A DNA stretch of 37,322 nucleotides from Nocardiaceae bacterium. Its GTDB lineage: Bacteria; Actinomycetota; Actinomycetes; Mycobacteriales; Mycobacteriaceae. The stretch lies in assembly GCA_021372355.1 (NCBI GenBank), contig JAJFUQ010000132.1, positions 1 through 37,322 on the forward strand, given 5' to 3'. This document shows, in pieces, positions 30,318 to 36,898 of this stretch; positions within the stretch are counted from its first letter, which is position 1; the number at the start of each line of letters is the position of its first letter. The notes beneath the pieces are model-generated. The model was not told the DNA's origin and ran no database searches. It saw only the letters and a program-made list of their open reading frames with translations. Both the position numbers and the translations under genes were made by a program.

Positions 30318-31058
30318 ATGCCGATGATTCTCGACGCACCCTTCATCCGTCCCCTGACGGGTGGACTTTTTAGCGCTGCATCAATTATCGAAACGATCGA
30401 ACCGACCCGACTGTTCGACGGAACCATTCTTCGGACTTTCAATTGTCCGACTGTCGGTAGTTACGGCACCCTCGACGTTTCCTGCGGCGCGATGAACACA
30501 ATCCCCGACGGCACCCGCAGCGAGGACCGTACTTTCTACGGGATCGGTGTTTTCGCGTCGGATTCCTGTGACCTGAAAAAGGTGTCGCGCGACGAATCAC
30601 TCTCTGCGGCACGGCAGAAACTCCGCCTTCAAGAGCAGCAGCTTATCGAGCAGGAATTCGCTGCTCTACTCATCGTCGACGCCGGCGTCATCCCGGCACC
30701 CGCAGCTGGTGAGGCGGAGGAAATCGTCAGGGCGGTAGGCGAACTCGAAGAAGAAGTCGGATACCTCCCGTCGGTGTTCCACTCTCCGCTGCGGTTCCGT
30801 GCGTGGGCGGAACGCTATCGCCTTACGACTGGACCGAATGGTTTATTCACACCGAATGGTCACCGGTGGGCGTTCTCGGCAGGATATTCAGCGATCGGTA
30901 ATCACATCATCGTCACCGGTCCGGTTCATTTGCAACGCGGCCCAGTGAATGCTTATGAGGCGATCGAAAAAGAACACAACATTCAAACGCAGACGGTTCA
31001 GCGCGAATATTTGGCGTCGTATGAGTGCAGCGCTATTGGTCGCGAAGTGACGGTATGA
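30318..31058 (+). CDS. Probable phage structural (capsid-type) protein
   Basis: A 246-residue protein. From memory its layout matches a family of actinophage virion proteins found beside prohead proteases. This includes an N-terminal LFSAASIIE segment, Cys residues in FNCPT, VSCGA and SDSCDL, a central helix (SLSAARQKLRLQEQQLIEQEF) and a C-terminal IIVTGPVHLQRGPVNAYEAI...REYLASYECSAIG. The major capsid protein is the favoured role but is not proven. ATG at 30318 follows GAAGGG. It is first in a four-gene overlapped set (ATGA at its stop). It does not look like a classic HK97 capsid protein at sequence level. Confidence 0.6.
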   Translation: MPMILDAPFIRPLTGGLFSAASIIETIEPTRLFDGTILRTFNCPTVGSYGTLDVSCGAMNTIPDGTRSEDRTFYGIGVFASDSCDLKKVSRDESLSAARQKLRLQEQQLIEQEFAALLIVDAGVIPAPAAGEAEEIVRAVGELEEEVGYLPSVFHSPLRFRAWAERYRLTTGPNGLFTPNGHRWAFSAGYSAIGNHIIVTGPVHLQRGPVNAYEAIEKEHNIQTQTVQREYLASYECSAIGREVTV

Positions 31059-31264
31059 CGCGCAGCAGCGAATGGCGGAACGTCCTCCGGACACCGTCAG
31101 ACATCGACCAACGAATGCGTATCCGGTTCACGGCGATGACGGTCGCGGGATTCCTCGAAATCAAAGAACTCACGGAGTCCGACGTCGACAGCAACCCCAC
31201 TTATCACTACTTGCAGGGTGTCCGTGACGTCCTGGAAGCGCTCGGCGAGGAAACCAATGACTGA
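31055..31264 (+). CDS. Small head-cassette protein, 69 residues
   Basis: Its ATG overlaps the stop of the capsid-type gene (ATGA). It begins MTRSSEWRNVLRTPSDIDQR, is charged and helical, and ends LEALGEETND. No family recognised. Position between the capsid-type and protease-like genes suggests a role in head assembly or completion, which is inference only. Confidence 0.65.
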   Translation: MTRSSEWRNVLRTPSDIDQRMRIRFTAMTVAGFLEIKELTESDVDSNPTYHYLQGVRDVLEALGEETND

Positions 31265-31553
31265 GTCCACCATCCTGACCGCGGCACGCATGGTCCGTGC
31301 GGTCCTCGCTGCCCAGCTCGAGCACTATGACGACCTCACCAGTATCGACATCACACGGCACAGGGCCGGCATAGCCGCGCTCACGTCCTATCTCGCTGCC
31401 GCCGACGACCGCGTCGACGTCCACCAACACGCTTGGTTGGAAGGGGAAACGTCGGCGCTGCGTCTGGTTCTGGACGTCATCGAGCACACCCCCAGCACGG
31501 GTTTGAGTGAAGTGACCGCGACGGTCGTCATGGATAAGGTGCTGCGCCGATGA
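31257..31553 (+). CDS. Small head-cassette protein, 98 residues
   Basis: Starts at ATG 31257, overlapping the previous gene by 8 nt, and ends overlapping the protease-like gene by 4 nt. It is predicted mostly helical, with hydrophobic helices (TAARMVRAVLAAQLEHYDDL, SALRLVLDVIEHT). No motif recognised. The continuous overlaps support one translationally coupled cassette. Confidence 0.65.
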   Translation: MTESTILTAARMVRAVLAAQLEHYDDLTSIDITRHRAGIAALTSYLAAADDRVDVHQHAWLEGETSALRLVLDVIEHTPSTGLSEVTATVVMDKVLRR

Positions 31554-33025
31554 CTGGATGGAGTGCACCGCCGGCGGAATGGTTCCAGCCACACAACGCT
31601 TCTCGACCCCTCCCGCTCACCGTCGCCGATGATGGCCGTGTCCACGGCACTATCGCCGCTTGGAACACCTGCCACGCCGGCCGCACCGACCGGTGCGTGA
31701 CGCCGCCGCGTTCCCGTACGAACTACGCGTACTTCAACCTCGGTGAGATCCGATGCGCCGACGGCAGCCGTGTCCCGGCAGGGAAGATCACGATGGGCAC
31801 CGGCCACGCCAACCTTAAACACAGCGCCCGCTCGACGGTCGCGCACTATGACAACACCGGCACGACCGTCGCGATCGTCCGCGCCTACGAAGACGATCAT
31901 GGTGTTCAAGTCGTCGGCTGCCTCGCCCCGGACGTGAGTGCGGAGCAGGTCGCGACACTCATGTCGTCGCCGATCTCCGGTGACTGGCGCACCGTCGACG
32001 GGAACCTTGAACTCGTCGCCGCTTTGGCCGTGAACACCCCAGGCTTCCCTGTCTTGCGCGCTGGCGACGACAGCATGGTCGCGTCAGTGTTCGCACCGTT
32101 CGACCCGAGCATCGAATGGCTTCGGGCGACGATCGCCCGTAACCCGAACATCGACGCTCTCACCGCCGCGATGCTGGTACGACGCTGGCGGAACGGACGC
32201 GCACCGCAACCCCGCGACAGCTATGGACGCTGGACCCGCCACCACTTAACAAGCGGTCATGTGGGCATCACCCCCGTCGATCTTGATGTCACTCCGCCGG
32301 CGCGTAAGCCACGCCGGTCACGCAACGACCCACAGTTCGCTGAGTACAGCGACGACGACCTCGCGGACCTCATCGAATCAACCATCAGTGAGGCGATCAC
32401 CCTCACCGAACTGGACGAATACGAAGGTCGCAACGAGCAACCCGACACTCTCGCTGCATGGCAGTTGGTGGAACGCGCCGACAACGAATACCGCGTCCGG
32501 CAAGACCAAGTCCACAGGCGTGAAGCGATGCGCGCGAGACGCGAAGCCGACCGGGAAGCGAAATGGGCCACCGTGTCTCAGCTCATGGACGACGAAAACA
32601 TCGACCACTACGAAGCTGTTGAACGGGTCTTCGGCACCCCAACCGAACTGCAGATCCGGCGCGAAGCGTTGCGCTGGCTGCATGACAACGGTTATTACGG
32701 TGACTTCCGCCGCGCATCGAAAGCCCGATACCACGACCTTTTAGCCGAGCAGTACGCCCAAGCTGAGGACGACACCCGCGGCGCGATGCTGAAATCGCGA
32801 TACAACCCAGGCGAACCCGGACGCGAAGAATTCGATGCGAAAGTCGGTTCCATCGAAAACCTATGGGACGCCGCGCCGGCCGCCCTGAAAAAGTACGCCA
32901 GCGAAGAACTCCTCCTCTGGTTCGACCAGCACGGCAGAGTCACCTTGCAGCGGGTCCGCGATAGCCTCCTCGCAGGCGACTTCGGCCACGCCGGCCGCAG
33001 CCATCGAGAGGACTACCTGCAATGA
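31550..33025 (+). CDS. Prohead-protease-like phage protein with long C-terminal extension
   Basis: A 491-residue protein. Residues about 30-170 match, from memory, the capsid-maturation-protease domain of actinophages. The blocks GTIAAWNTCH (33-42), CVTPPRS (49-55), TGHA (84-87), AHYDNTG (98-104), SGDWR (143-147), LELVAALAVNTPGFPVLR (153-170) occur in family order. His86 and Ser143 are plausible catalytic residues by analogy with other prohead proteases. Residues 215-491 are an acidic/charged extension with a likely coiled coil (RQDQVHRREAMRARREADREA); this could be a scaffold. The start overlaps the 98-residue gene (ATGA), and the stop overlaps the 67-residue gene. Confidence 0.75.
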   Translation: MTGWSAPPAEWFQPHNASRPLPLTVADDGRVHGTIAAWNTCHAGRTDRCVTPPRSRTNYAYFNLGEIRCADGSRVPAGKITMGTGHANLKHSARSTVAHYDNTGTTVAIVRAYEDDHGVQVVGCLAPDVSAEQVATLMSSPISGDWRTVDGNLELVAALAVNTPGFPVLRAGDDSMVASVFAPFDPSIEWLRATIARNPNIDALTAAMLVRRWRNGRAPQPRDSYGRWTRHHLTSGHVGITPVDLDVTPPARKPRRSRNDPQFAEYSDDDLADLIESTISEAITLTELDEYEGRNEQPDTLAAWQLVERADNEYRVRQDQVHRREAMRARREADREAKWATVSQLMDDENIDHYEAVERVFGTPTELQIRREALRWLHDNGYYGDFRRASKARYHDLLAEQYAQAEDDTRGAMLKSRYNPGEPGREEFDAKVGSIENLWDAAPAALKKYASEELLLWFDQHGRVTLQRVRDSLLAGDFGHAGRSHREDYLQ

Positions 33026-33225
33026 ACGACCTACCACGCCGCATGGCTGAGGTCGCACGCGAAGCCCTCAACGCACCCGCCGGCAGCCCCAACCCCTACG
33101 CCGACGCAGCACCCGGCAGCGACGAACAACTCCTCAAACGAGTGTGGACGCAGGCATACGCGAAGAGCAGAGGGTTCACGAAGAAACTCGACGACATCGA
33201 AGACCCAGACAACGACCTCGACTAA
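33022..33225 (+). CDS. Small acidic protein closing the head cassette
   Basis: A 67-residue protein whose ATG overlaps the protease-like stop (ATGA). It begins MNDLPRRMAEVAREAL and ends in an acidic tail (LDDIEDPDNDLD). No family recognised. It is the last plus-strand gene of this block and converges with a small minus-strand gene 12 nt away. Confidence 0.65.
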   Translation: MNDLPRRMAEVAREALNAPAGSPNPYADAAPGSDEQLLKRVWTQAYAKSRGFTKKLDDIEDPDNDLD

Positions 33226-33237
33226 CCCACAAACAGA

Positions 33238-33354
33238 TCACTGAGCCAAACGATCCATCAGCTCACGATTCTCAACCATGAACTGCTCCGCCATCGCCAC
33301 CACGAGCGCCACATCCCGACGCTCAACATCCTCCGAAATCACGTCATCCTGCAT
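33238..33354 (-). CDS. 38-residue hypothetical protein
   Basis: Translates as MQDDVISEDVERRDVALVVA then MAEQFMVENRELMDRLAQ, an acidic single-helix peptide. A perfect AAGGAGG lies 8 nt before the ATG at 33354, the main reason for calling it. No family recognised. It is separated from the next minus-strand gene by a terminator. Confidence 0.5.
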   Translation of the reverse strand: MQDDVISEDVERRDVALVVAMAEQFMVENRELMDRLAQ

Positions 33355-33412
33355 CGAAACCCCTCCTTCACGCTCCATCTAAGCCTGTCATGCCCGACCG
33401 ACGGCCAGACAC

Positions 33413-33467
33413 AAAAAATGCGGGAACCCCCATTCCTCCGACAAGTGCCCGAGTGGGATGCTCCCGC
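33413..33467 (-). terminator. Rho-independent terminator, minus strand
   Basis: In the minus direction GCGGGA (33462-33467) pairs with TCCCGC (33420-33425). An inner stem CATCCCA/TGGGGG and a short CTC/GAG tip extend it, followed by six T residues (33413-33418). It follows the 48-residue gene by 36 nt. The three-part stem is unusually long for a terminator. Confidence 0.65.
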
Positions 33468-33502
33468 CAACCCATCCTAACCAGCGTTACCCGCCCAATA
33501 GG

Positions 33503-33649
33503 TCAGTCCGGCACCCGAGCAGCCGCCTCCGCCCGAGCCAGCGCCTCCGCATGAGCCTCCACAAACCGCTGAGCCCACGCCTCATCCCACGGCTTCCGAG
33601 CCGAATCGCCAGCAGCAGCATCGTCATTCACAGCAACGTTCTCAGTCAT
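33503..33649 (-). CDS. 48-residue hypothetical protein
   Basis: Starts at ATG 33649 (MTENVAVNDDAAAGDSARKP) and ends with an alanine-rich helix (FVEAHAEALARAEAAARVPD). The ribosome site is weak. The frame is open upstream through the terminator of the recombinase gene, but that part is not expected to be coding. It lies between two terminators, so it should have its own promoter. Function unknown. Confidence 0.4.
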   Translation of the reverse strand: MTENVAVNDDAAAGDSARKPWDEAWAQRFVEAHAEALARAEAAARVPD

Positions 33650-33675
33650 GCCGCGACTGTGCCCGCCGGCAGTGC

Positions 33676-33715
33676 AAAACGAAAGCCCCGGCAGAGCTTC
33701 CCTCTCCGCCGGGGC
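33676..33715 (-). terminator. Rho-independent terminator after the recombinase gene
   Basis: In the minus direction GCCCCGGC (33708-33715) pairs with GCCGGGGC (33685-33692), with an inner AGAG/CTCT stem. TTTCGTTTT follows (33676-33684). It lies 32 nt after the stop of the serine recombinase. Stem and T-rich tail are classical. Confidence 0.8.
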
Positions 33716-33747
33716 CGTCCACATCATGCGCTAGACGTACGACAACG

Positions 33748-34326
33748 TCAGACGCTGATCCCATAACGCTCATACGCCCGGTACAGGCTCACCTTCGTGG
33801 TGTTGAACGCCTGCGCTACATCGTTCGCAGTACGCCCCGCCACCTGCATCTCACGCCCCATCACCGCCTGATCCCGCGTGATCTTCGGCTTACGCCCAAC
33901 GTTGCGCCCCAGCTTTTGCAGATACTCCTGCTTCAACGCCATACGCTCTAGCAGCAGCTCACGCTCATACTCAGCGATCGACGCCAGCACGCCCATCACC
34001 ATGCGGCCGGCCGGAGTCGACGAGTCGATCCCATCGCTCGTGGACCTCAGGATCACGCCGCGGTCCCTCAACTTCTTCACCGTCGTCATGCACTCAGCGA
34101 CGTCACGACCAAAGCGGTCGATCTTCCACACGCATAGGACATCGCCCTCAGCGAGCGAGGCGAGGCACTCTTCTAGGCCGGCGCGCGTCCACTTAGCGCC
34201 TGAGATCTTGTCCTGGAAGAACTCGGTGGCACCGAGTTGGGCGAGCGCGTCACGCTGCTGTTCGTAGGTCTGCTGCTTGCTGCTCACGCGTATGTAGCCG
34301 ACGATGCGGGGGTGTGTGGTGCTCAT
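33748..34326 (-). CDS. Serine recombinase, resolvase/invertase family
   Basis: A small site-specific recombinase of 192 residues, the size of resolvases and invertases rather than large serine integrases. The catalytic Ser15 is in YIRVSSKQQ, with Arg13 preceding it, and KIDRFGRD supplies the conserved Asp-Arg...Arg set. The E-helix region (GVLASIAEYERELLLERM) is normal. The C-terminal HTH (MQVAGRTANDVAQAFNTTKVSLYRAYERYGISV) binds DNA. The ATG start is preceded by a repeat array (34341-34421) that could be its recombination site. It may resolve multimers, invert a segment or act as the integrase. Confidence 0.93.
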   Translation of the reverse strand: MSTTHPRIVGYIRVSSKQQTYEQQRDALAQLGATEFFQDKISGAKWTRAGLEECLASLAEGDVLCVWKIDRFGRDVAECMTTVKKLRDRGVILRSTSDGIDSSTPAGRMVMGVLASIAEYERELLLERMALKQEYLQKLGRNVGRKPKITRDQAVMGREMQVAGRTANDVAQAFNTTKVSLYRAYERYGISV

Positions 34327-34340
34327 GAATCCATTCTACA

Positions 34341-34421
34341 TTACGTTACCGGCTTTCGTTACTCGGCGACCTGCATAAACGCAGCTCAGGGAGGGCGGTA
34401 ACGAAAGGCTCATTTCGTTAC
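34341..34421. repeat. TTTCGTTAC repeat array upstream of the recombinase (candidate res site)
   Basis: TTTCGTTAC occurs at 34354-34362 and 34413-34421, and inverted (GTAACGAAA) at 34398-34406. The variant TTACGTTAC is at 34341-34349. The last two exact copies form a perfect palindrome with a 6-nt centre (GGCTCA). Direct and inverted recombinase half-sites next to the gene are typical of res sites and of autoregulation. No second copy is seen elsewhere in the window. Confidence 0.55.
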
Positions 34422-34442
34422 TCGATCACCGAGAGAGCAAGA

Positions 34443-34466
34443 ATTGACACAGCTGGGTGTGTCAAT
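34443..34466 (-). terminator. Hairpin overlapping the stop of the terminase-like gene
   Basis: Perfect 9-bp arms ATTGACACA (34443-34451) and TGTGTCAAT (34458-34466) with a 6-nt loop. The stop codon of the upstream gene (34462-34464) lies inside one arm. On the minus strand the stem is followed by TCTTGCTCTC, a weak pyrimidine tail. It could terminate this transcript before the recombinase promoter. Confidence 0.5.
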
Positions 34467-35175
34467 CATCGAACCCGCGTCCCCATCGCTCGTGATGCGC
34501 GAACCCAACGCTGAGCTGCTGGGCCGGCCTCAGCCACGGCTTCGCCGGCTCGACGATCTCCGCCTCGACCTCGACCCCCGGCGGCACAACATCATCGCCC
34601 TCAACACGATCGTCCTCACGCTCGACCGTTGCATCGCCCGGAAAAGGCTCCTGAAACGCACGGAGAGCCTCGAACTCCCCCTCGCTGGTGCGCGGCCCCG
34701 GAGACACCGGCAAAGACAACGCCTCACGAGATGCAGCGATCCGCGCCAACAGGTCGTTCGCAGTCGCGGCGAAGTCGATCGGCCGGCCAGACACATCAAA
34801 ATGACCCGTCACGACCTGCGGCGCATCCAAACCATCCAGTCGGGCGCGCCGTTCCAGCAGCTTCACCAGCGCTTCGCAAGCACGGACATCAGCGCGCTGC
34901 ACCTTCGGCCACAACGCCGACACCGCCCCGTTCAGCTGCTCCCGCTGCGTAGCGCGGTACTCGTCGACGCTGCCGGCAGGGATCTTCGCCAACGCCGCCC
35001 GGAACAGCCTGTGCGCCTGCGACTTACTCACACCCAGCTGCTCCCCCACCTGCTGGAACGTCAGCCCGGAGGCGACGAGCTGCACCACCAGATCGTCACG
35101 CCGCGCGCGTTCCAGCTGCTTCTGCGCGCGATGGCCCGACCCATTGGGTCCCCTGTTTTGTCCCGTTTCGGTCAT
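34462..35175 (-). CDS. Terminase small subunit-like HTH protein
   Basis: A 237-residue protein. The helix-turn-helix at 38-60 (LTFQQVGEQLGVSKSQAHRLFRA) and the helical block after it, ending ACEALVKLLERRARLDGLDAPQ, match the layout of actinophage small terminase proteins that bind pac/cos DNA. The C-terminal third is acidic and Pro-rich and may contact the large subunit. ATG at 35175 (MTETGQNRGPNG) is used; the upstream extension is low-complexity Pro/Thr/His and overlaps the divergent gene. No large terminase gene is next to it in this window. Confidence 0.65.
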   Translation of the reverse strand: MTETGQNRGPNGSGHRAQKQLERARRDDLVVQLVASGLTFQQVGEQLGVSKSQAHRLFRAALAKIPAGSVDEYRATQREQLNGAVSALWPKVQRADVRACEALVKLLERRARLDGLDAPQVVTGHFDVSGRPIDFAATANDLLARIAASREALSLPVSPGPRTSEGEFEALRAFQEPFPGDATVEREDDRVEGDDVVPPGVEVEAEIVEPAKPWLRPAQQLSVGFAHHERWGRGFDD

Positions 35176-35204
35176 GTGCGGAGTGTGGCGTTGGGGGGTG
35201 TTGG

Positions 35205-36167
35205 TTGTCGTGTGACGATCCGGGGGTGGTGTCGTTGGAGATGATGGGGCAGATGGCCGCGATGATCGACCGGATGGTGCGGATTCGCCAGCGTGCTGAG
35301 CGTGGGACGGTTCTGCAGCCCTGGGGTCTTTCGCCGCAGAATGCAGACGAAGGTTCGAGTCTGTTTCTGGATGACGATGGATTTGCTCCAACTGGTGATC
35401 ATCGGTTTGTGCAGTCGTTGACGTTGTGGCCGGTGATGGCGGCGACGGACACTGTGTGGTCGGCATCTGACGAGATGTTGAAGATTCATGCTGCGATGTC
35501 GAAGGGCGAGAAGCCGAATTTGCACATTCCGTCGGTGGTTTCGTTGCTGCGGAGCGGGATGGAGTCTGCGGGTCGGACAGTGTGGGCGTTGTCGAGTGAG
35601 GACCGCGAGGAGCGGCGCAGGCGTGCGCTGCGTCTGCATATTCAAGAGCAGGAGAAGTATCAGGCGGCCTTCACGAAGCGTGAGATCACGGAGATGCGTG
35701 CAGGCAAGATTCCGAACATGCCTGTGGAGAAGATTGATCTTTTCGAGGAGGGTCACAATGAAGCTTTGGCTGATCTTGCTCGCCTAAAGGCTGCCTATCC
35801 GAATCTGCCGGGTGCGCCTGGTTTTAAGCCGATGGCGGAGGAGGCCGGTAAGTGGCTGAACACGCATGTTCCGCAGCACGACTATGGTGAGTTGGCTGTC
35901 GGGTTCAATGAGTTCGCGTTCGGCCGCTTCTATTCAGCGAGTTCTGCTCTAGCGCATGGCCTTACGTGGGTTAACAAGTTTCTCGTTGGTCCGGACCTTT
36001 TTGTCCTGCTCTCCGACGGCCTCGCCGCCGCGGTCAATATGACCGAATGCGCCATTGCGCTGTATGAGGCTCAGGCGCAACGTCCGTCCGGTAAATCCGA
36101 TCGGGTTCGCTACTATCCCGAGCGGTTGGAGCCGACTGTCCGCGAGTGGGCAACGCTCTACGCCTGA
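35205..36167 (+). CDS. Hypothetical protein, about 320 residues
   Basis: An unrecognised soluble, helical protein. The start is uncertain. TTG at 35205 is the first codon, while GTG 35226/35229 or ATG 35241 are alternatives. The segment GRFYSASSALAHGLTWVNKFL resembles the Y.xxSxxxHG pattern in some helical domains of unknown function in actinobacteria and in abortive-infection-type families, but this is weak. A charged helix (EDREERRRRALRLHIQEQEKY) lies near residue 140. Codon use is visibly less GC3-biased than in the core genes. It is divergent from the terminase-like gene with only about 30 nt between them. It may be a cargo or defence gene. Confidence 0.7.
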   Translation: MSCDDPGVVSLEMMGQMAAMIDRMVRIRQRAERGTVLQPWGLSPQNADEGSSLFLDDDGFAPTGDHRFVQSLTLWPVMAATDTVWSASDEMLKIHAAMSKGEKPNLHIPSVVSLLRSGMESAGRTVWALSSEDREERRRRALRLHIQEQEKYQAAFTKREITEMRAGKIPNMPVEKIDLFEEGHNEALADLARLKAAYPNLPGAPGFKPMAEEAGKWLNTHVPQHDYGELAVGFNEFAFGRFYSASSALAHGLTWVNKFLVGPDLFVLLSDGLAAAVNMTECAIALYEAQAQRPSGKSDRVRYYPERLEPTVREWATLYA

Positions 36168-36254
36168 GCGCTTCAGACGGTGCATTGTCGTCCGGTTGAC
36201 GGACACGTCTCGGTTTGTCCGTTGTGAGGTTGTTGTGACTGGTGTGATGTTCGG

Positions 36255-36866
36255 ATGCGTCGTCTGAGTGCCTTACTTCTCCTGAGTGGTCTTGCGGCCG
36301 TGGCGTTCCTCGCCGGCTGCAGCTCTCCCCCGGACACGATGCCGAACGTCGTTGGGATGAAGCTCGACAAGGCAAAAGAAGCACTGGACGGGTTGAACGT
36401 CGAGACAACGGACGCGTCGGGTCAGGATCGGTCGGTGTGGGAGCCGGCGAACTGGACGGTCGAGTACCAGAACATCGAACCCGGCTTCCAGCTCACCGGT
36501 ACCGAGACGATCGAGCTGAAGATCAACAAGCAGGAAACCAGAAGCAGTGGTGGTTCAGTGTCGGCTGCCGGCTCTCGTTACCCTGCGCCGGTGGTGTTGG
36601 GGACGCTGACGTTCGCGGAGTCGAAGAACCCCGGCATCACGTTCGATGCTCATGATGTCGGCCAGCACATCGTCGATGGTGTCGATCATGAGCGAGCTGT
36701 CTGGGACCGCGGGAACTGGCAGATCGCTGCGTACTGCGATGACGTCGTTGATGGGACGTTGAAGGTCGGTGTTATCAAGGTCGACGAGTTCGCGGCGATC
36801 TCGCAGGCGGGACAGGGCACGATCATCGCAGAGAACGGCTTGAAGGGCGCTCTTAGCTGTCCGTGA
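36255..36866 (+). CDS. Secreted lipoprotein with PASTA-like domain
   Basis: A 203-residue protein with an N-terminal signal peptide (MRRLSALLLLSGLAAVAF) and lipobox LAGC, Cys22 being the lipidation site. Residues about 28-93 (TMPNVVGMKLDKAKEALDGLNVE...) form a PASTA-like domain, the type that binds cell-wall muropeptides or beta-lactams. The C-terminal half is a second beta-rich domain of unknown type. Lipoproteins are frequent lysogenic conversion or superinfection-exclusion factors. The start has only a weak ribosome site. Confidence 0.85.
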   Translation: MRRLSALLLLSGLAAVAFLAGCSSPPDTMPNVVGMKLDKAKEALDGLNVETTDASGQDRSVWEPANWTVEYQNIEPGFQLTGTETIELKINKQETRSSGGSVSAAGSRYPAPVVLGTLTFAESKNPGITFDAHDVGQHIVDGVDHERAVWDRGNWQIAAYCDDVVDGTLKVGVIKVDEFAAISQAGQGTIIAENGLKGALSCP

Positions 36867-36898
36867 CGATCCCGGATCGCATCGTCGCAGGAGGTTAG

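Noticed and set aside
33420..33467. tRNA-like fold between two micro-genes
   Set aside because: There is no anticodon arm or T-loop consensus, and the T6 tail on the minus strand fits a terminator better.
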